A DNA stretch of 64,000 nt from assembly GCA_017303805.1 (NCBI GenBank), contig JAFLBQ010000005.1, positions 186,001 through 250,000 on the forward strand. The letters run 5' to 3'. Made by a program: the position numbers and the translations under genes. Under the pieces are notes generated by a model, which made no database searches, was not told where the DNA came from, and saw nothing but the letters and a program-made list of their open reading frames with translations. This DNA is from Cytophagales bacterium (GTDB lineage: Bacteria > Bacteroidota > Bacteroidia > Cytophagales > Cyclobacteriaceae). Below, piece after piece: positions 25,979 through 33,765 of the stretch (positions are counted from its first letter, which is position 1; every line of letters starts with the position of its first letter).

Positions 25979-26743
25979 ATGGCTATTATCACTCTTCTTA
26001 CCGATAGCGGGGACAGCGATTATTACGCGGGCGCAATAAAAGCGAAAATTCTGGGTCTTAACCCCTCGGTAACTATTGTGGATCTCAGCCATCGAATTGA
26101 TCCTTGCGATATTGCACATGGAGCCTATGTGCTCAAGTCGGTGTTTCGGAATTTTCCCGTGGGCACCGTGCACCTGGTGGGCGTGGACTCTACCGGCAAC
26201 CGCGATGATGGATACCTCGCATTGCAATTGGAAGATCATTTTTTTGTGGGCGTAGATAACGGGTTGTTTGGGTTGATCAGTGATCAGGCTCATCAACAAG
26301 TGGTGCAGTTAACAAAAATTGAAACCACATTTCCCGAGAAGGACATTCTGGCCCCGGCCGCAGCGTGGATAGCGCTTGGTGAAAAATTACCAGCCTTAGG
26401 CAATGTGATTACCGCTTATCGGAAAATGCTGAACCGGCAGGTAAAAGCCACGAAGAAAATTATTGCCGGCCACGTTATCCGGGTGGATGCGTATGGCAAC
26501 CTGATTACGAATATTGGTAAAACCGAGTTTGAGATCCTTACCAAATCACGAAACTACACAATTCAGGTAGGAGGCGAAAAATTCAGGCGCGTACATACCA
26601 ACTATCACCAAACCGAACAAGGCGAGTGCTTTTTGATTTTTAACAGCCTTGGTCTTTTAGAGGTTGGAATTTATAAAGGCAATGCCAGCGAGTTGTTAGG
26701 GTTGCAGTACGATAGCCCGGTAAATATTACTTTTGATGAATAA
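25979..26743 (+). CDS. S-adenosyl-L-methionine hydroxide adenosyltransferase (DUF62)
   Basis: 254 residues. The N-terminal domain starts TLLTDSGDSDYYAGAIKAKI and has LSHRIDPCDIAHGAYVL (about 42-58) and the segment VHLVGVDSTG. The C-terminal domain carries VDAYGNLITNIGK (about 175-187). These match the SAM hydrolase/fluorinase-like family, which splits SAM into adenosine and methionine using an activated water. It is divergent from phoH with a gap of about 77 bases. Its stop is followed directly by a tandem repeat. Confidence 0.92.
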   Translation: MAIITLLTDSGDSDYYAGAIKAKILGLNPSVTIVDLSHRIDPCDIAHGAYVLKSVFRNFPVGTVHLVGVDSTGNRDDGYLALQLEDHFFVGVDNGLFGLISDQAHQQVVQLTKIETTFPEKDILAPAAAWIALGEKLPALGNVITAYRKMLNRQVKATKKIIAGHVIRVDAYGNLITNIGKTEFEILTKSRNYTIQVGGEKFRRVHTNYHQTEQGECFLIFNSLGLLEVGIYKGNASELLGLQYDSPVNITFDE

Positions 26744-26769
26744 AATAGTCCTTAGTCTTTAGTACAATG

Positions 26770-26867
26770 TACTATCTACTATGTACTATTTACAATGTAC
26801 TATCTACTATGTACTATTTACTATGTACTATCTACTATGTACTATTTACTATGTACTATTTACTATG
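26770..26867. repeat. Tandem repeat, 7 copies of 14 bp (TACTATYTACTATG)
   Basis: Seven contiguous 14-base units, TACTATCTACTATG alternating with TACTATTTACTATG, with one variant (TTTACAATG). The array is flanked by inverted TTAGTCTTTAGT / ACTAAAGACTAA sequences at about 26753-26766 and 26868-26880. It lies between two genes and its count is likely to vary between strains. Reading it as protein extends the next gene with a 14-residue repeat (MYYLLCTIYY), which I regard as false. Confidence 0.9.
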
Positions 26868-26884
26868 GACTAAAGACTAAAAAT

Positions 26885-27175
26885 ATGATCCGAATTGTTC
26901 GCATGCATTTTACCGAGGCTGGGGTGGGAGAGTTTTTGGAGATTTTTGAAGCAAATAAAGTAGCCATTCGCAACTTTCCGGGGTGTACCCATTTGCAGTT
27001 GTTAAAAGATTTAGAAGATGCCAACTGTTATACTACGCTAAGCCATTGGGTTGATGCCCAAAGCCTTGAGAACTACCGGAAGTCGGACTTGTTTGGCACC
27101 GTGTGGGGGCGGGTAAAGACATTGTTTTCGGAACGTACACAAGCCTTTTCGTTGGTGAAATTTATTGAGTTGTGA
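26885..27175 (+). CDS. Antibiotic biosynthesis monooxygenase (ABM) domain protein
   Basis: 96 residues from ATG 26885 (MIRIVRMHFTEAGVGEFLEIF), the normal size of the ABM ferredoxin-like fold. The segments FEANKVAIRNFPGCTHLQLL and YTTLSHWVDAQSLENYRKS are typical. These small dimers are either heme- or quinone-modifying monooxygenases or stress proteins; the substrate is unknown. An upstream in-frame ATG at 26795 exists only because of the tandem repeat and was rejected. The gene starts 17 bases after the array. The tRNA-Leu promoter overlaps its stop codon region. Confidence 0.8.
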   Translation: MIRIVRMHFTEAGVGEFLEIFEANKVAIRNFPGCTHLQLLKDLEDANCYTTLSHWVDAQSLENYRKSDLFGTVWGRVKTLFSERTQAFSLVKFIEL

Positions 27176-27176
27176 T

Positions 27177-27207
27177 TTTGGCAAAAACCAAGTTTTACAC
27201 ATCTTTG
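27177..27207 (+). promoter_or_regulatory. Promoter of tRNA-Leu
   Basis: TTTG at 27177-27180, a 19-base spacer, and CATCTTTG at 27200-27207. This is the Bacteroidota form TTTG-N19-TAnnTTTG with one mismatch. It lies about 43 bases upstream of the mature tRNA 5' end. Confidence 0.55.
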
Positions 27208-27249
27208 CAACCCTGTTTGGATATTTTACCAGGCCAAACAGGTTTTTTT

Positions 27250-27331
27250 GCCTGAGTGGCGGAACTGGTAGACGCGCACGACTCAAAATCGTGTGCCTTC
27301 GGGCGTGCCGGTTCGATTCCGGCCTTAGGTA
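27250..27331 (+). tRNA. tRNA-Leu (anticodon CAA)
   Basis: 82 bases. Acceptor GCCTGAG pairs with CTTAGGT, including G.U pairs at positions 1 and 5. The anticodon stem CACGA/TCGTG encloses the loop CTCAAAA, giving anticodon CAA, which reads UUG. A long variable arm (TGCCTTCGGGCG) and the T arm GCCGGTTCGATTCCGGC complete a class II tRNA. Discriminator A; CCA is not encoded. It is followed directly by a terminator and then by a GIY-YIG remnant and a degenerate second copy of itself. Confidence 0.95.
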
Positions 27332-27333
27332 CA

Positions 27334-27371
27334 GAAAAGAGGCTTTCTTAATTAAGGGCCTCTTTTTATTT
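27334..27371 (+). terminator. Rho-independent terminator after tRNA-Leu
   Basis: GAAAAGAGGC at 27334-27343 pairs with GCCTCTTTTT at 27358-27367, followed by more T residues. It begins three bases after the tRNA discriminator. Confidence 0.8.
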
Positions 27372-27378
27372 TTAGACG

Positions 27379-27664
27379 ATGGCCTGTGTTTATGTACCCC
27401 ACTCCGATAAATTAGGCAGTTTTTATGTTGGGAGTTGCAAGGAATTTAAATTTCGTTTTGAGGATCACCTTAAAAGAGTTTATCCAAGCAGCTACACATC
27501 TAACTACAGACGACTGGCAATTATTCCTACTCTTAAAGAACCTGTCATGTGGCCAAGCGCATTCAATCGAGAGTCATATTAAGAAGATGAAAAGCAAAGT
27601 TTATATACAGAATCTGGCAAAGTACCACGACATGGTGACCAAACTTATAGAGAGATATGCCTAA
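27379..27664 (+). pseudogene. GIY-YIG nuclease, frameshifted
   Basis: Frame 1 from ATG 27379 gives the N-terminal GIY-YIG part: CVYVPHSDKLGSFYVGSCKE with RFEDHLKRVYPSSYTS. Near 27490-27510 the homology moves to the next frame, which gives TDDWQLFLLLKNLSCGQAHS and IESHIKKMKSKVYIQNLAKY up to a stop at 27662-27664. Joined, they form a typical single-domain GIY-YIG protein of about 95 residues as found in Bacteroidota. One base has been lost or gained, so the gene is probably dead. It starts 8 bases after the tRNA-Leu terminator, and its stop codon TAA is inside the 5' end of the tRNA copy. Confidence 0.8.
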
Positions 27665-27782
27665 GAGGCTCCCAATTCGCCATTTAGTAGTAGCGCGCGC
27701 GACTCAATTCCGATAACTATCGGGCCGTGTGCCTTCGGGCGTGCCGGTTCGTCCCGATGACCATCGGGACCGGCCTTAGGTA
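27659..27782 (+). pseudogene. Degenerate full-length tRNA-Leu copy with extra hairpins in its loops
   Basis: The whole tRNA-Leu at 27250-27331 is repeated in expanded form. 5' end GCCTAAGAGGC matches GCCTGAGTGGC; the 3' end CCGGCCTTAGGTAC is identical. The acceptor stem still pairs fully, and the original G.U at position 5 is now A-U. In the anticodon loop AAT is replaced by TTCCGATAACTATCGGGC (27708-27725). In the T loop ATT is replaced by TCCCGATGACCATCGGGA (27752-27769). The D region has about 10 extra bases. A normal anticodon loop no longer exists, so it cannot be a working tRNA. Confidence 0.85.
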
Positions 27783-27783
27783 C

Positions 27784-27813
27784 AAAAGACCTTCATTAGT
27801 TGAAGGTTTTTTG
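27784..27813 (+). terminator. Rho-independent terminator after the tRNA copy
   Basis: GACCTTCA at 27788-27795 pairs with TGAAGGTT, followed by a run of T. It holds the same position relative to the copy as the terminator after the true tRNA. From here to 27981 I see no gene; that stretch is the leader of the ABC permease gene, and it holds only a weak -7-like TACCTTGC. Confidence 0.75.
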
Positions 27814-27981
27814 TTTTTAGTTTGTACAGTTTTGATTCCGGTAATTGCTAATTGACCTATTCCGGACACGCCCACAACTTTTACCATTTTTTACTTCTCT
27901 TTAACACAAATCGCACGACAGCCGCTATACCTTGCGTAACCAACGCTCGTTACTGTAGTATTATAAAAAACCCACCACGCT

Positions 27982-30375
27982 ATGCTAAAGAACTACTTGC
28001 TTATTGCCTTACGCAACATCCGGCAAACCCCGCTTTATTCTTTTATTAACATTTTTAGCCTTGCAATTGGGTTGGCTGCCTGCCTTATAATTTATCTTTT
28101 TATTCGCGATGAGCGAAGTTTTGATGCCTTCCACACGCAGGCTCCGGCCATTTACAGGCTTGATGAAGTGCAGAATTTTACGGGCACCAATGTGCAAAAG
28201 GTTGCCTTAACTATGCCGGGTATGGGCCCAAATCTGCTGAAAGAATTTCCGGAAGTGGCCAACTATGCCCGCTTTATGTGCAGGTCAAGGCAATTGGTGG
28301 CCGATGGTGAAAAGAAATTCTTGCTGCCTTTCCTCGCAACTGTGGACAGTACGTTTCTGGAAATTTTTGATTTCGAAGTTTTGATTGGTGATCGGTCTAC
28401 AGCGTTGGACGAGCCGTTTGCCATGATGGTTACAGAAAGTACAGCTCTCAAATTTTTTAATTCTATAGAGGAAGCGATGGGCAAGTCGCTCACCTTTCGC
28501 GATAAGGAATATAAGATAACCGGAATATTGAAAGATGTTCCGGAAAACTCGCACATGAAGTTTGATGCGTTGGTCTCCATGAATACTGTAGTAAGTGAGA
28601 ACAAACAATTCAACGACCGCTGGGGTAGTAATTTTTTAAATACATATCTGGTGCTTGGGCCTAACACCGATGTAAAAGCATTGGAAGAAAAGTTTCCGGC
28701 TTTCTTAAGGCGCCACATGGATGATCCGCAGATTAACACCTATTATGTTCTATTCCTGCAAAAGTTAGAAGAGGTGCATCTCGCCTCTACCGATATTGAA
28801 CATGATTACAACAACTATCGCAAATTTAATGGTAAGTACCTCGATGTGTTTTCGATTGTAGGAATTTTCATACTTTTGATTGCCGGGGTAAACTTTATGA
28901 ATCTGAGTACCGCCCGTTCATCGCACCGCTGGAAGGAAATTGGCGTACGCAAAACCGTTGGGGCAAAAAAAATTCAATTGTTTGGTCAGTTTATCTTTGA
29001 ATCGTTGGTGTTGGCGGTAGTGGCACTTGCCTTTGCTGTTATTATTGATCTGGTAGCATTGCCACTGGTTAATGAGGTTATTCATCGGCAGCTTACGCTT
29101 TTGCCGTTACTTACGCCCCAGAACATTCTCTATATTCTCACAGCCACTTTTGCATTGGGTATCTGCACGGGTATTTATCCTTCCCTTTACATGACTGCTT
29201 TTAGTCTATCGCGGGTATTAAAAGGTGGTGAGATAGCCGGAAGCAAATCAGTCTTTCGATCGGGCCTGGTGGTGTTGCAATTTGGTTTAGCATTGGGTTT
29301 AATAGTAAGTACGTTCGTGGTGGTACAGCAATTGTCATTCATGCAAAACAAAGATCTGGGTTTTAATAAAGACCAGATGATGTTGGTGGACATGAATGGT
29401 GAAGCCAGTCAAAAGTTTGAGCAACTGCGAACTGAATTAAAGCGAAGCCCTTATATACTGGGGGTTACGGCCAGCGGCCAGCGGTTGGGTGAGAATTTTC
29501 ATCAATCTACATTTAAAATTAAGAGTGATACCGGGATTTACGAATTCGTTCCATCCAATGTAAATGTAGATTATGAATACCTGGATGTGTACGGCATTCA
29601 ATTAAAGGATGGGCGCAAGTTTTCGAAGGAGATAAGTACCGATAAAGACTTTGCATTTATTGTAAATGAATCGTTTGCCAAAGAATTAGGGTTAACAGAA
29701 ATTATTGGAACCCCGGCCGGTTTAGGTTGGTATGCGAATGATACCCTCGGTACTATTATTGGTGTGGCGAAAGATTTCAACTTCAACTCGCTGCATTATA
29801 AAATCAATACACTACAAATGTCGGTACACCCCGATTGGGGCTATGATGAAATGTCGGTTAAGATAGACGAGGTTCATGTGGAGGAAGCGATTGCCTATGT
29901 AAAAAGTGTATGGGAGCAACAGGTTTCATATCCGTTCGACTACTCGTTTTTGAATAGCCATTTCGAAAATCTTTATCGTTCGGATAAACAAATGAGTGCA
30001 GTGGTAACCATAATGGCAGGACTTGCCATTCTCATTTCATGTATGGGATTATTTGGACTAGCAGCTATTACTACCGCTCGCAAAACAAAAGAGATTGGCA
30101 TCCGGAAAGTGCTGGGCGCCTCCGAAGCGCAGATTACTGTCTTGCTCTCTCGTGATTTTGCGCTGTTGATTCTGATTTCGTTTCTACTAACCAGCCCCAT
30201 AACCTATGCGTTGCTGGTAAAATGGCTGGATAGCTTTGCTTACCGGGTGGAGATTAATCCACTTTTGTTTGTAGTGGGTGGTGTACTGGCGTTGGCTATT
30301 GCGTTGCTTACCATTGGCTATCATACAATCCGGTCAGCGAGAAGAAATCCTGTTAAAGCACTTAGGTACGAATAA
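27982..30375 (+). CDS. ABC transporter permease, MacB/FtsX family
   Basis: 797 residues. It begins MLKNYLLIALRNIRQTPLYS and has the standard duplicated layout of the Bacteroidota family: a first helix (about 21-41), a MacB-type periplasmic domain (about 45-240), three helices with FtsX motif MNLSTARSSHRWKEIGVRKT (about 309-328), a second periplasmic region (about 430-660), and three final helices with the matching MGLFGLAAITTARKTKEIGI (about 686-705). Such proteins act with a separate ATPase in lipoprotein or peptide efflux. No ATPase gene is adjacent. The family is often found as orphan copies next to two-component systems; one lies 600 bases downstream. Confidence 0.9.
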   Translation: MLKNYLLIALRNIRQTPLYSFINIFSLAIGLAACLIIYLFIRDERSFDAFHTQAPAIYRLDEVQNFTGTNVQKVALTMPGMGPNLLKEFPEVANYARFMCRSRQLVADGEKKFLLPFLATVDSTFLEIFDFEVLIGDRSTALDEPFAMMVTESTALKFFNSIEEAMGKSLTFRDKEYKITGILKDVPENSHMKFDALVSMNTVVSENKQFNDRWGSNFLNTYLVLGPNTDVKALEEKFPAFLRRHMDDPQINTYYVLFLQKLEEVHLASTDIEHDYNNYRKFNGKYLDVFSIVGIFILLIAGVNFMNLSTARSSHRWKEIGVRKTVGAKKIQLFGQFIFESLVLAVVALAFAVIIDLVALPLVNEVIHRQLTLLPLLTPQNILYILTATFALGICTGIYPSLYMTAFSLSRVLKGGEIAGSKSVFRSGLVVLQFGLALGLIVSTFVVVQQLSFMQNKDLGFNKDQMMLVDMNGEASQKFEQLRTELKRSPYILGVTASGQRLGENFHQSTFKIKSDTGIYEFVPSNVNVDYEYLDVYGIQLKDGRKFSKEISTDKDFAFIVNESFAKELGLTEIIGTPAGLGWYANDTLGTIIGVAKDFNFNSLHYKINTLQMSVHPDWGYDEMSVKIDEVHVEEAIAYVKSVWEQQVSYPFDYSFLNSHFENLYRSDKQMSAVVTIMAGLAILISCMGLFGLAAITTARKTKEIGIRKVLGASEAQITVLLSRDFALLILISFLLTSPITYALLVKWLDSFAYRVEINPLLFVVGGVLALAIALLTIGYHTIRSARRNPVKALRYE

Positions 30376-30382
30376 GTTGTTG

Positions 30383-30442
30383 GTAGTCATTTCGAAGTAC
30401 TATCATGCAGTAAGCTCTGATAAAGTATTTTGAAATGACTAC
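30383..30442. terminator. Inverted repeat between convergent genes, possible terminator
   Basis: GTAGTCATTTC at 30383-30393 pairs with GAAATGACTAC at 30432-30442 perfectly, and the pairing continues imperfectly inward. It lies between the permease stop (30375) and the convergent stop at 30462. There is no strong U run, so termination is only likely. Confidence 0.45.
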
Positions 30443-30461
30443 GAACTAAAACTCACTTGGA

Positions 30462-30791
30462 TTAATTAAACCACCACTTCTTTTCCGGGTCTGGATTTAA
30501 CCGGATAATCTGTTCGCGAGTAGGCGAGATAGTTTTATGAATCACTTTACGAAGTTCAAGATCATGTTTAACCTCTAATAAATACCATGACACATTACCA
30601 CGAAAGTCGGCATTAAATTTTTGCTGTGCTTCCTGCACAAGATCATGCAAGGTTACACCTTCTGGGCCTACCTTCTCCAGCGTACTCACTATAAAGACAG
30701 AAAGTTTTTCATAGTCTTCTTCGCGCATTTTCTCTGCTATCCGGCCGGCCCTTCTCCACAACGCTTTATCCATCCTCATACCACCTGCCAA
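30462..30791 (-). CDS. Small protein, DUF6958-like
   Basis: 109 residues at most. The C-terminal half has a winged-helix-like pattern, with VTLHDLVQEAQQKFNADFRG and NVSWYLLEVKHDLELRKVI ending in IIRLNPDPEKKW. The spacing of SWY, the following KHDLE and the basic end reminds me of the DUF6958 family; this is a tentative recognition. ATG codons at residues 5 and 7 are equally likely starts. It stands alone, convergent with the ABC permease and divergent from the histidine kinase gene. Confidence 0.65.
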   Translation of the reverse strand: MAGGMRMDKALWRRAGRIAEKMREEDYEKLSVFIVSTLEKVGPEGVTLHDLVQEAQQKFNADFRGNVSWYLLEVKHDLELRKVIHKTISPTREQIIRLNPDPEKKWWFN

Positions 30792-30939
30792 CGAACTACC
30801 AAACGATATAGTTTCGAACTTAACAATTCCTTTACATGCCGGGGCGACAAAGATTAATCTCGAACGTTTGCGGAAGGTTTAAAATGGTAAGTATTTGAGG
30901 CGGTCTATGATGGGGAGTTTTTTATCAGGAGTAACTTAG

Positions 30940-30971
30940 TTTGTTTATTCGACCAGATGCCAGTATCTTTA
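30940..30971 (+). promoter_or_regulatory. Candidate promoter of the TPR histidine kinase
   Basis: TTTG at 30940-30943, a 20-base spacer, and TATCTTTA at 30964-30971, one mismatch from TAnnTTTG. Transcription would begin near 30978, which makes the ATG at 30973 impossible and supports the ATG at 30994. Confidence 0.45.
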
Positions 30972-30993
30972 TTTGATACCTTATATCCCAAAT

Positions 30994-32799
30994 ATGATAA
31001 GATTTTTTATTGCTATCGCGCTCATTAGTGTGAGTACCGTCCTAATTTCATATCCTTGTTTCGCCCAAAAAGATATTTTAAAAGAGGATTTCATTCGCAA
31101 ACTTGACTCTTTGGAAGACCTTGATTTGTATGCAGAGGCTTTGAGTGAGATAAACAAATTTAAGGCAAGTGCAACTAATACGATTTCTTTTTGCGAGTAT
31201 GGAATACGGTATGGTAATTTCTATACAAGATTGCTTAAATATGATAGTGCCCTTTATATTTATCGAAAAGCAATAAGTGAATGCGGTACTAAGCATGAAA
31301 CCAGTTATGGTGCCATGCATGGTATTGCCTTCGTGCATCGGGTAACTGGGATACTCGATTCTTCTGCTGTGTGGGAATATAGGGCTCTGGAATTATCTAA
31401 GAGTAAAGATTACACGTATGGAATTGAATTATCACTTCAAAGCTTAGCCATACTTTCTTATTCCAGACGGAATTATAAAGAATCAAACGTACAAGCCTTT
31501 GAACTTATTAAGATATTGGACGAAGTTAAGGATCCTTCATTAGCTGCTAACATGTATAATTTAGTTGCTGAAAACTATAGAAACCTGAAAAACTTAGATA
31601 GTGCTTTACTAAATCATTTCCATGCCCTTGAACTAAGAAGGAAAAGCGGAAACGAATCACGCATAGCCAGCTCGCTTAATAATATAGCAACCATTTATTT
31701 GGCAAAGAGTGATGGTAAAAGTGCAATGCCATATCTGATTGAAGCAAGAGCTTCAAAAGAAAAAATTAGTGATAGCATTAGCTTAACTAGTATTTATACC
31801 AATCTTGGAACAGCTTCCTATTTAAAGAAGGAATATGCAGAGGCCAGAAAATACTTTGAGCAATCGGAGGCAATCGGTGCTGCTATAAAATTTACTGATG
31901 GTAGGTTGACTAATTTCCCGGCACTAATTCAATTAGACACCGTTATGGGCGATTATAAACATGCATTCAACACCTACGTAATTTATCATGATGTTTATAA
32001 GAAATACCTGGATGAGGCTAAGCAAAAAGAATTGCTTCAATTAGATAAAAAGTTTGAGACGGCTAAAAAGGATCAGGAACTTACACTTAAGGATAATCAG
32101 ATTTTACAACGTGAAAGATTTATTTTTTGGATATCCATGTTTATTTTGGGTGTACTACTTTTATCCCTTTACCTTTTTTACTTGCTCAAAAAGAACAAAA
32201 AGTTATCGCAACGGAATGAGCTATTGCTTCGCGAACAAAATCATCGAGTAAAAAATAATCTACAAATGATAAGTAGTTTGTTAAGCCTGCAGTCTCAAAA
32301 GTTACAAACTTCTGATGCGAAAGAAGTTTTGGAAGATAGTCAGGGTCGAATAAGTTCTGTCGCCTTACTGCACCGTATGTTGTACGAAGGTGAACAAGTA
32401 GGACAAATTGAAGTTTCTGGCTACCTGAAAACATTAACGGAAGAAATTAAATATGCTGCTGGTCGCGAAATGGAAATAACGTTAAGCCTTCCCGATAGGT
32501 TGGAGTTGAAGGTAGAGCAAGTAACCAGCTTAGGATTAATTGTAAATGAATTATGTGTCAATAGTATAAAGCATGTAGATAGAAATGTTTTACTCCACCT
32601 TCGGTTGCGGATTGAGTCTTTCGCTATGAAACTAAACCTAAACTATTCTGATAATGGTACCGGAGTAACACGTGAAACATGGATGTCCTCTAACTCATTT
32701 GGTAATCAATTAATTCAGTTACAGAGCCGACAGTTGCGGGGTGAGTTTGTTGTGAGTAACGAGAATGGGTTTATGTTCAGTCTGCAGGTTCCTAAATGA
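30994..32799 (+). CDS. TPR-containing sensor histidine kinase (HisKA_2 type)
   Basis: 601 residues from ATG 30994, chosen because the promoter-like element ends at 30971 and the signal peptide then starts properly (MIRFFIAIALISVSTVLISY). Residues 30-330 are periplasmic TPR helices (for example SRIASSLNNIATIYLAKSDG and YTNLGTASYLKKEYAEARKY). A coiled coil and one membrane helix (about 374-395) follow. The HisKA_2 box EQNHRVKNNLQMISSLLSLQ has its His at about residue 417. The ATPase domain shows the N box LIVNELCVNSIKH and the G box DNGTGV. The LytTR response regulator gene follows after 100 bases, so the two form a two-component system. Confidence 0.88.
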   Translation: MIRFFIAIALISVSTVLISYPCFAQKDILKEDFIRKLDSLEDLDLYAEALSEINKFKASATNTISFCEYGIRYGNFYTRLLKYDSALYIYRKAISECGTKHETSYGAMHGIAFVHRVTGILDSSAVWEYRALELSKSKDYTYGIELSLQSLAILSYSRRNYKESNVQAFELIKILDEVKDPSLAANMYNLVAENYRNLKNLDSALLNHFHALELRRKSGNESRIASSLNNIATIYLAKSDGKSAMPYLIEARASKEKISDSISLTSIYTNLGTASYLKKEYAEARKYFEQSEAIGAAIKFTDGRLTNFPALIQLDTVMGDYKHAFNTYVIYHDVYKKYLDEAKQKELLQLDKKFETAKKDQELTLKDNQILQRERFIFWISMFILGVLLLSLYLFYLLKKNKKLSQRNELLLREQNHRVKNNLQMISSLLSLQSQKLQTSDAKEVLEDSQGRISSVALLHRMLYEGEQVGQIEVSGYLKTLTEEIKYAAGREMEITLSLPDRLELKVEQVTSLGLIVNELCVNSIKHVDRNVLLHLRLRIESFAMKLNLNYSDNGTGVTRETWMSSNSFGNQLIQLQSRQLRGEFVVSNENGFMFSLQVPK

Positions 32800-32899
32800 C
32801 AAAAAAAACAATTATTTCAGTTGAATTTACAAGCATTCAGGATTTTGGGTTGCACGGGTTAGTACTATTAGCTATGATTAAAAAAATAGTTGATTACCC

Positions 32900-33643
32900 A
32901 TGATTAGAATACTTACCATTGAGGACGACCTGCTCATTGCCGAAGACCTGAAACAAAAGTTAACCCAGTTAGGCTATCTGGTGTTAGGCAACTCAACCAG
33001 TTGCACTGATGCATTGGATTTTATTGCGCAACAAACACCCGATCTGATTATTGCCGATGTGATGATTGATGGCGATAAAGATGGAATAGAAACTGTAAGT
33101 GAAATTTATAAACGCTTGTTATGTCCCGTGATTTTCCTCACGGCTAATTCTGAATCGGCAACGGTAAAACGGGCATTGGCTACTCACCCAGCCGCGTTCT
33201 TAATAAAGCCATTTAAGCTAAGCGAATTTGCCATTAATATTGATCTGGCTATTAAAAATTTCAAGGCCAAGTTTACGGAGGATAAAGTTAGCCACCTGGT
33301 ATCAGATGCCATCTTTGTGCCCGATAAGTTTCTCTATCATAAAGTTTATAAGAATGATATTTTGTATGTGGAGGCCGATGGTTCTTATATTCGTATTGTA
33401 ACCCCGGAAAAGAAGTATCAGATTACCACCAATTTAAAAGGCTTTGAGGCGCAGTTTACAAATCCATCCTTTTACCGGGTATCGCGCAAGCATCTGGTTA
33501 ATCTCAATAGAGTAACCCGCATAAACGGAAACATGCTTTACATCAAAGATCACAATACCGAGCATGGCATAGTCATTTCCAAATTTGAACGAGCCGAGAT
33601 TTTATCACGGTTTGAGATTATCAAGACGAAGAGTTTCAATTAA
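32900..33643 (+). CDS. LytTR-family response regulator
   Basis: 247 residues. The receiver domain (1-120) has the acidic pair E8/D9, phospho-acceptor D53 in IIADVMIDG, T at about 81 in FLTANSES and K at about 103 in FLIKPF. The LytTR DNA-binding domain runs from about 150 to 245 (ILYVEADGSYIRIVTPEKKY, FYRVSRKHLVNLNRVTRING). It is the partner of the TPR kinase upstream. LytTR regulators bind pairs of direct repeats; a candidate pair lies upstream of the next gene at 33711-33728. Confidence 0.92.
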   Translation: MIRILTIEDDLLIAEDLKQKLTQLGYLVLGNSTSCTDALDFIAQQTPDLIIADVMIDGDKDGIETVSEIYKRLLCPVIFLTANSESATVKRALATHPAAFLIKPFKLSEFAINIDLAIKNFKAKFTEDKVSHLVSDAIFVPDKFLYHKVYKNDILYVEADGSYIRIVTPEKKYQITTNLKGFEAQFTNPSFYRVSRKHLVNLNRVTRINGNMLYIKDHNTEHGIVISKFERAEILSRFEIIKTKSFN

Positions 33644-33710
33644 ACTTTGTTTGATAAAACTTACTTATGAGAACATTTTGTACATACACAAGAAAAATGT
33701 AACCTTTTAA

Positions 33711-33728
33711 AGATTACAGGCAGATTAC
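33711..33728 (+). promoter_or_regulatory. Direct repeat AGATTAC, candidate LytTR site
   Basis: AGATTAC at 33711-33717 and again at 33722-33728, starts 11 bases apart, about one helical turn. It lies 38 bases upstream of the lipoprotein gene at 33766 and downstream of the LytTR regulator gene. LytTR proteins are known to bind direct repeats, but not to this word as far as I know. Confidence 0.3.
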
Positions 33729-33765
33729 TCAAGGGATGAATTCATCTTTATAAAAAGAATCATCT

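Noticed and set aside
25902-25979. 26-codon extension of phoH to a TTG
   Set aside because: It meets the start codon of the divergent gene and does not resemble PhoH N termini.
26795-26884. N-terminal extension of the ABM protein with a 14-residue repeat
   Set aside because: It is the translation of the 14-bp tandem array; the family start is the ATG at 26885.
27165-27410. 81-codon open frame reading through tRNA-Leu
   Set aside because: The reading frame is the tRNA and its terminator translated. Not a protein gene.
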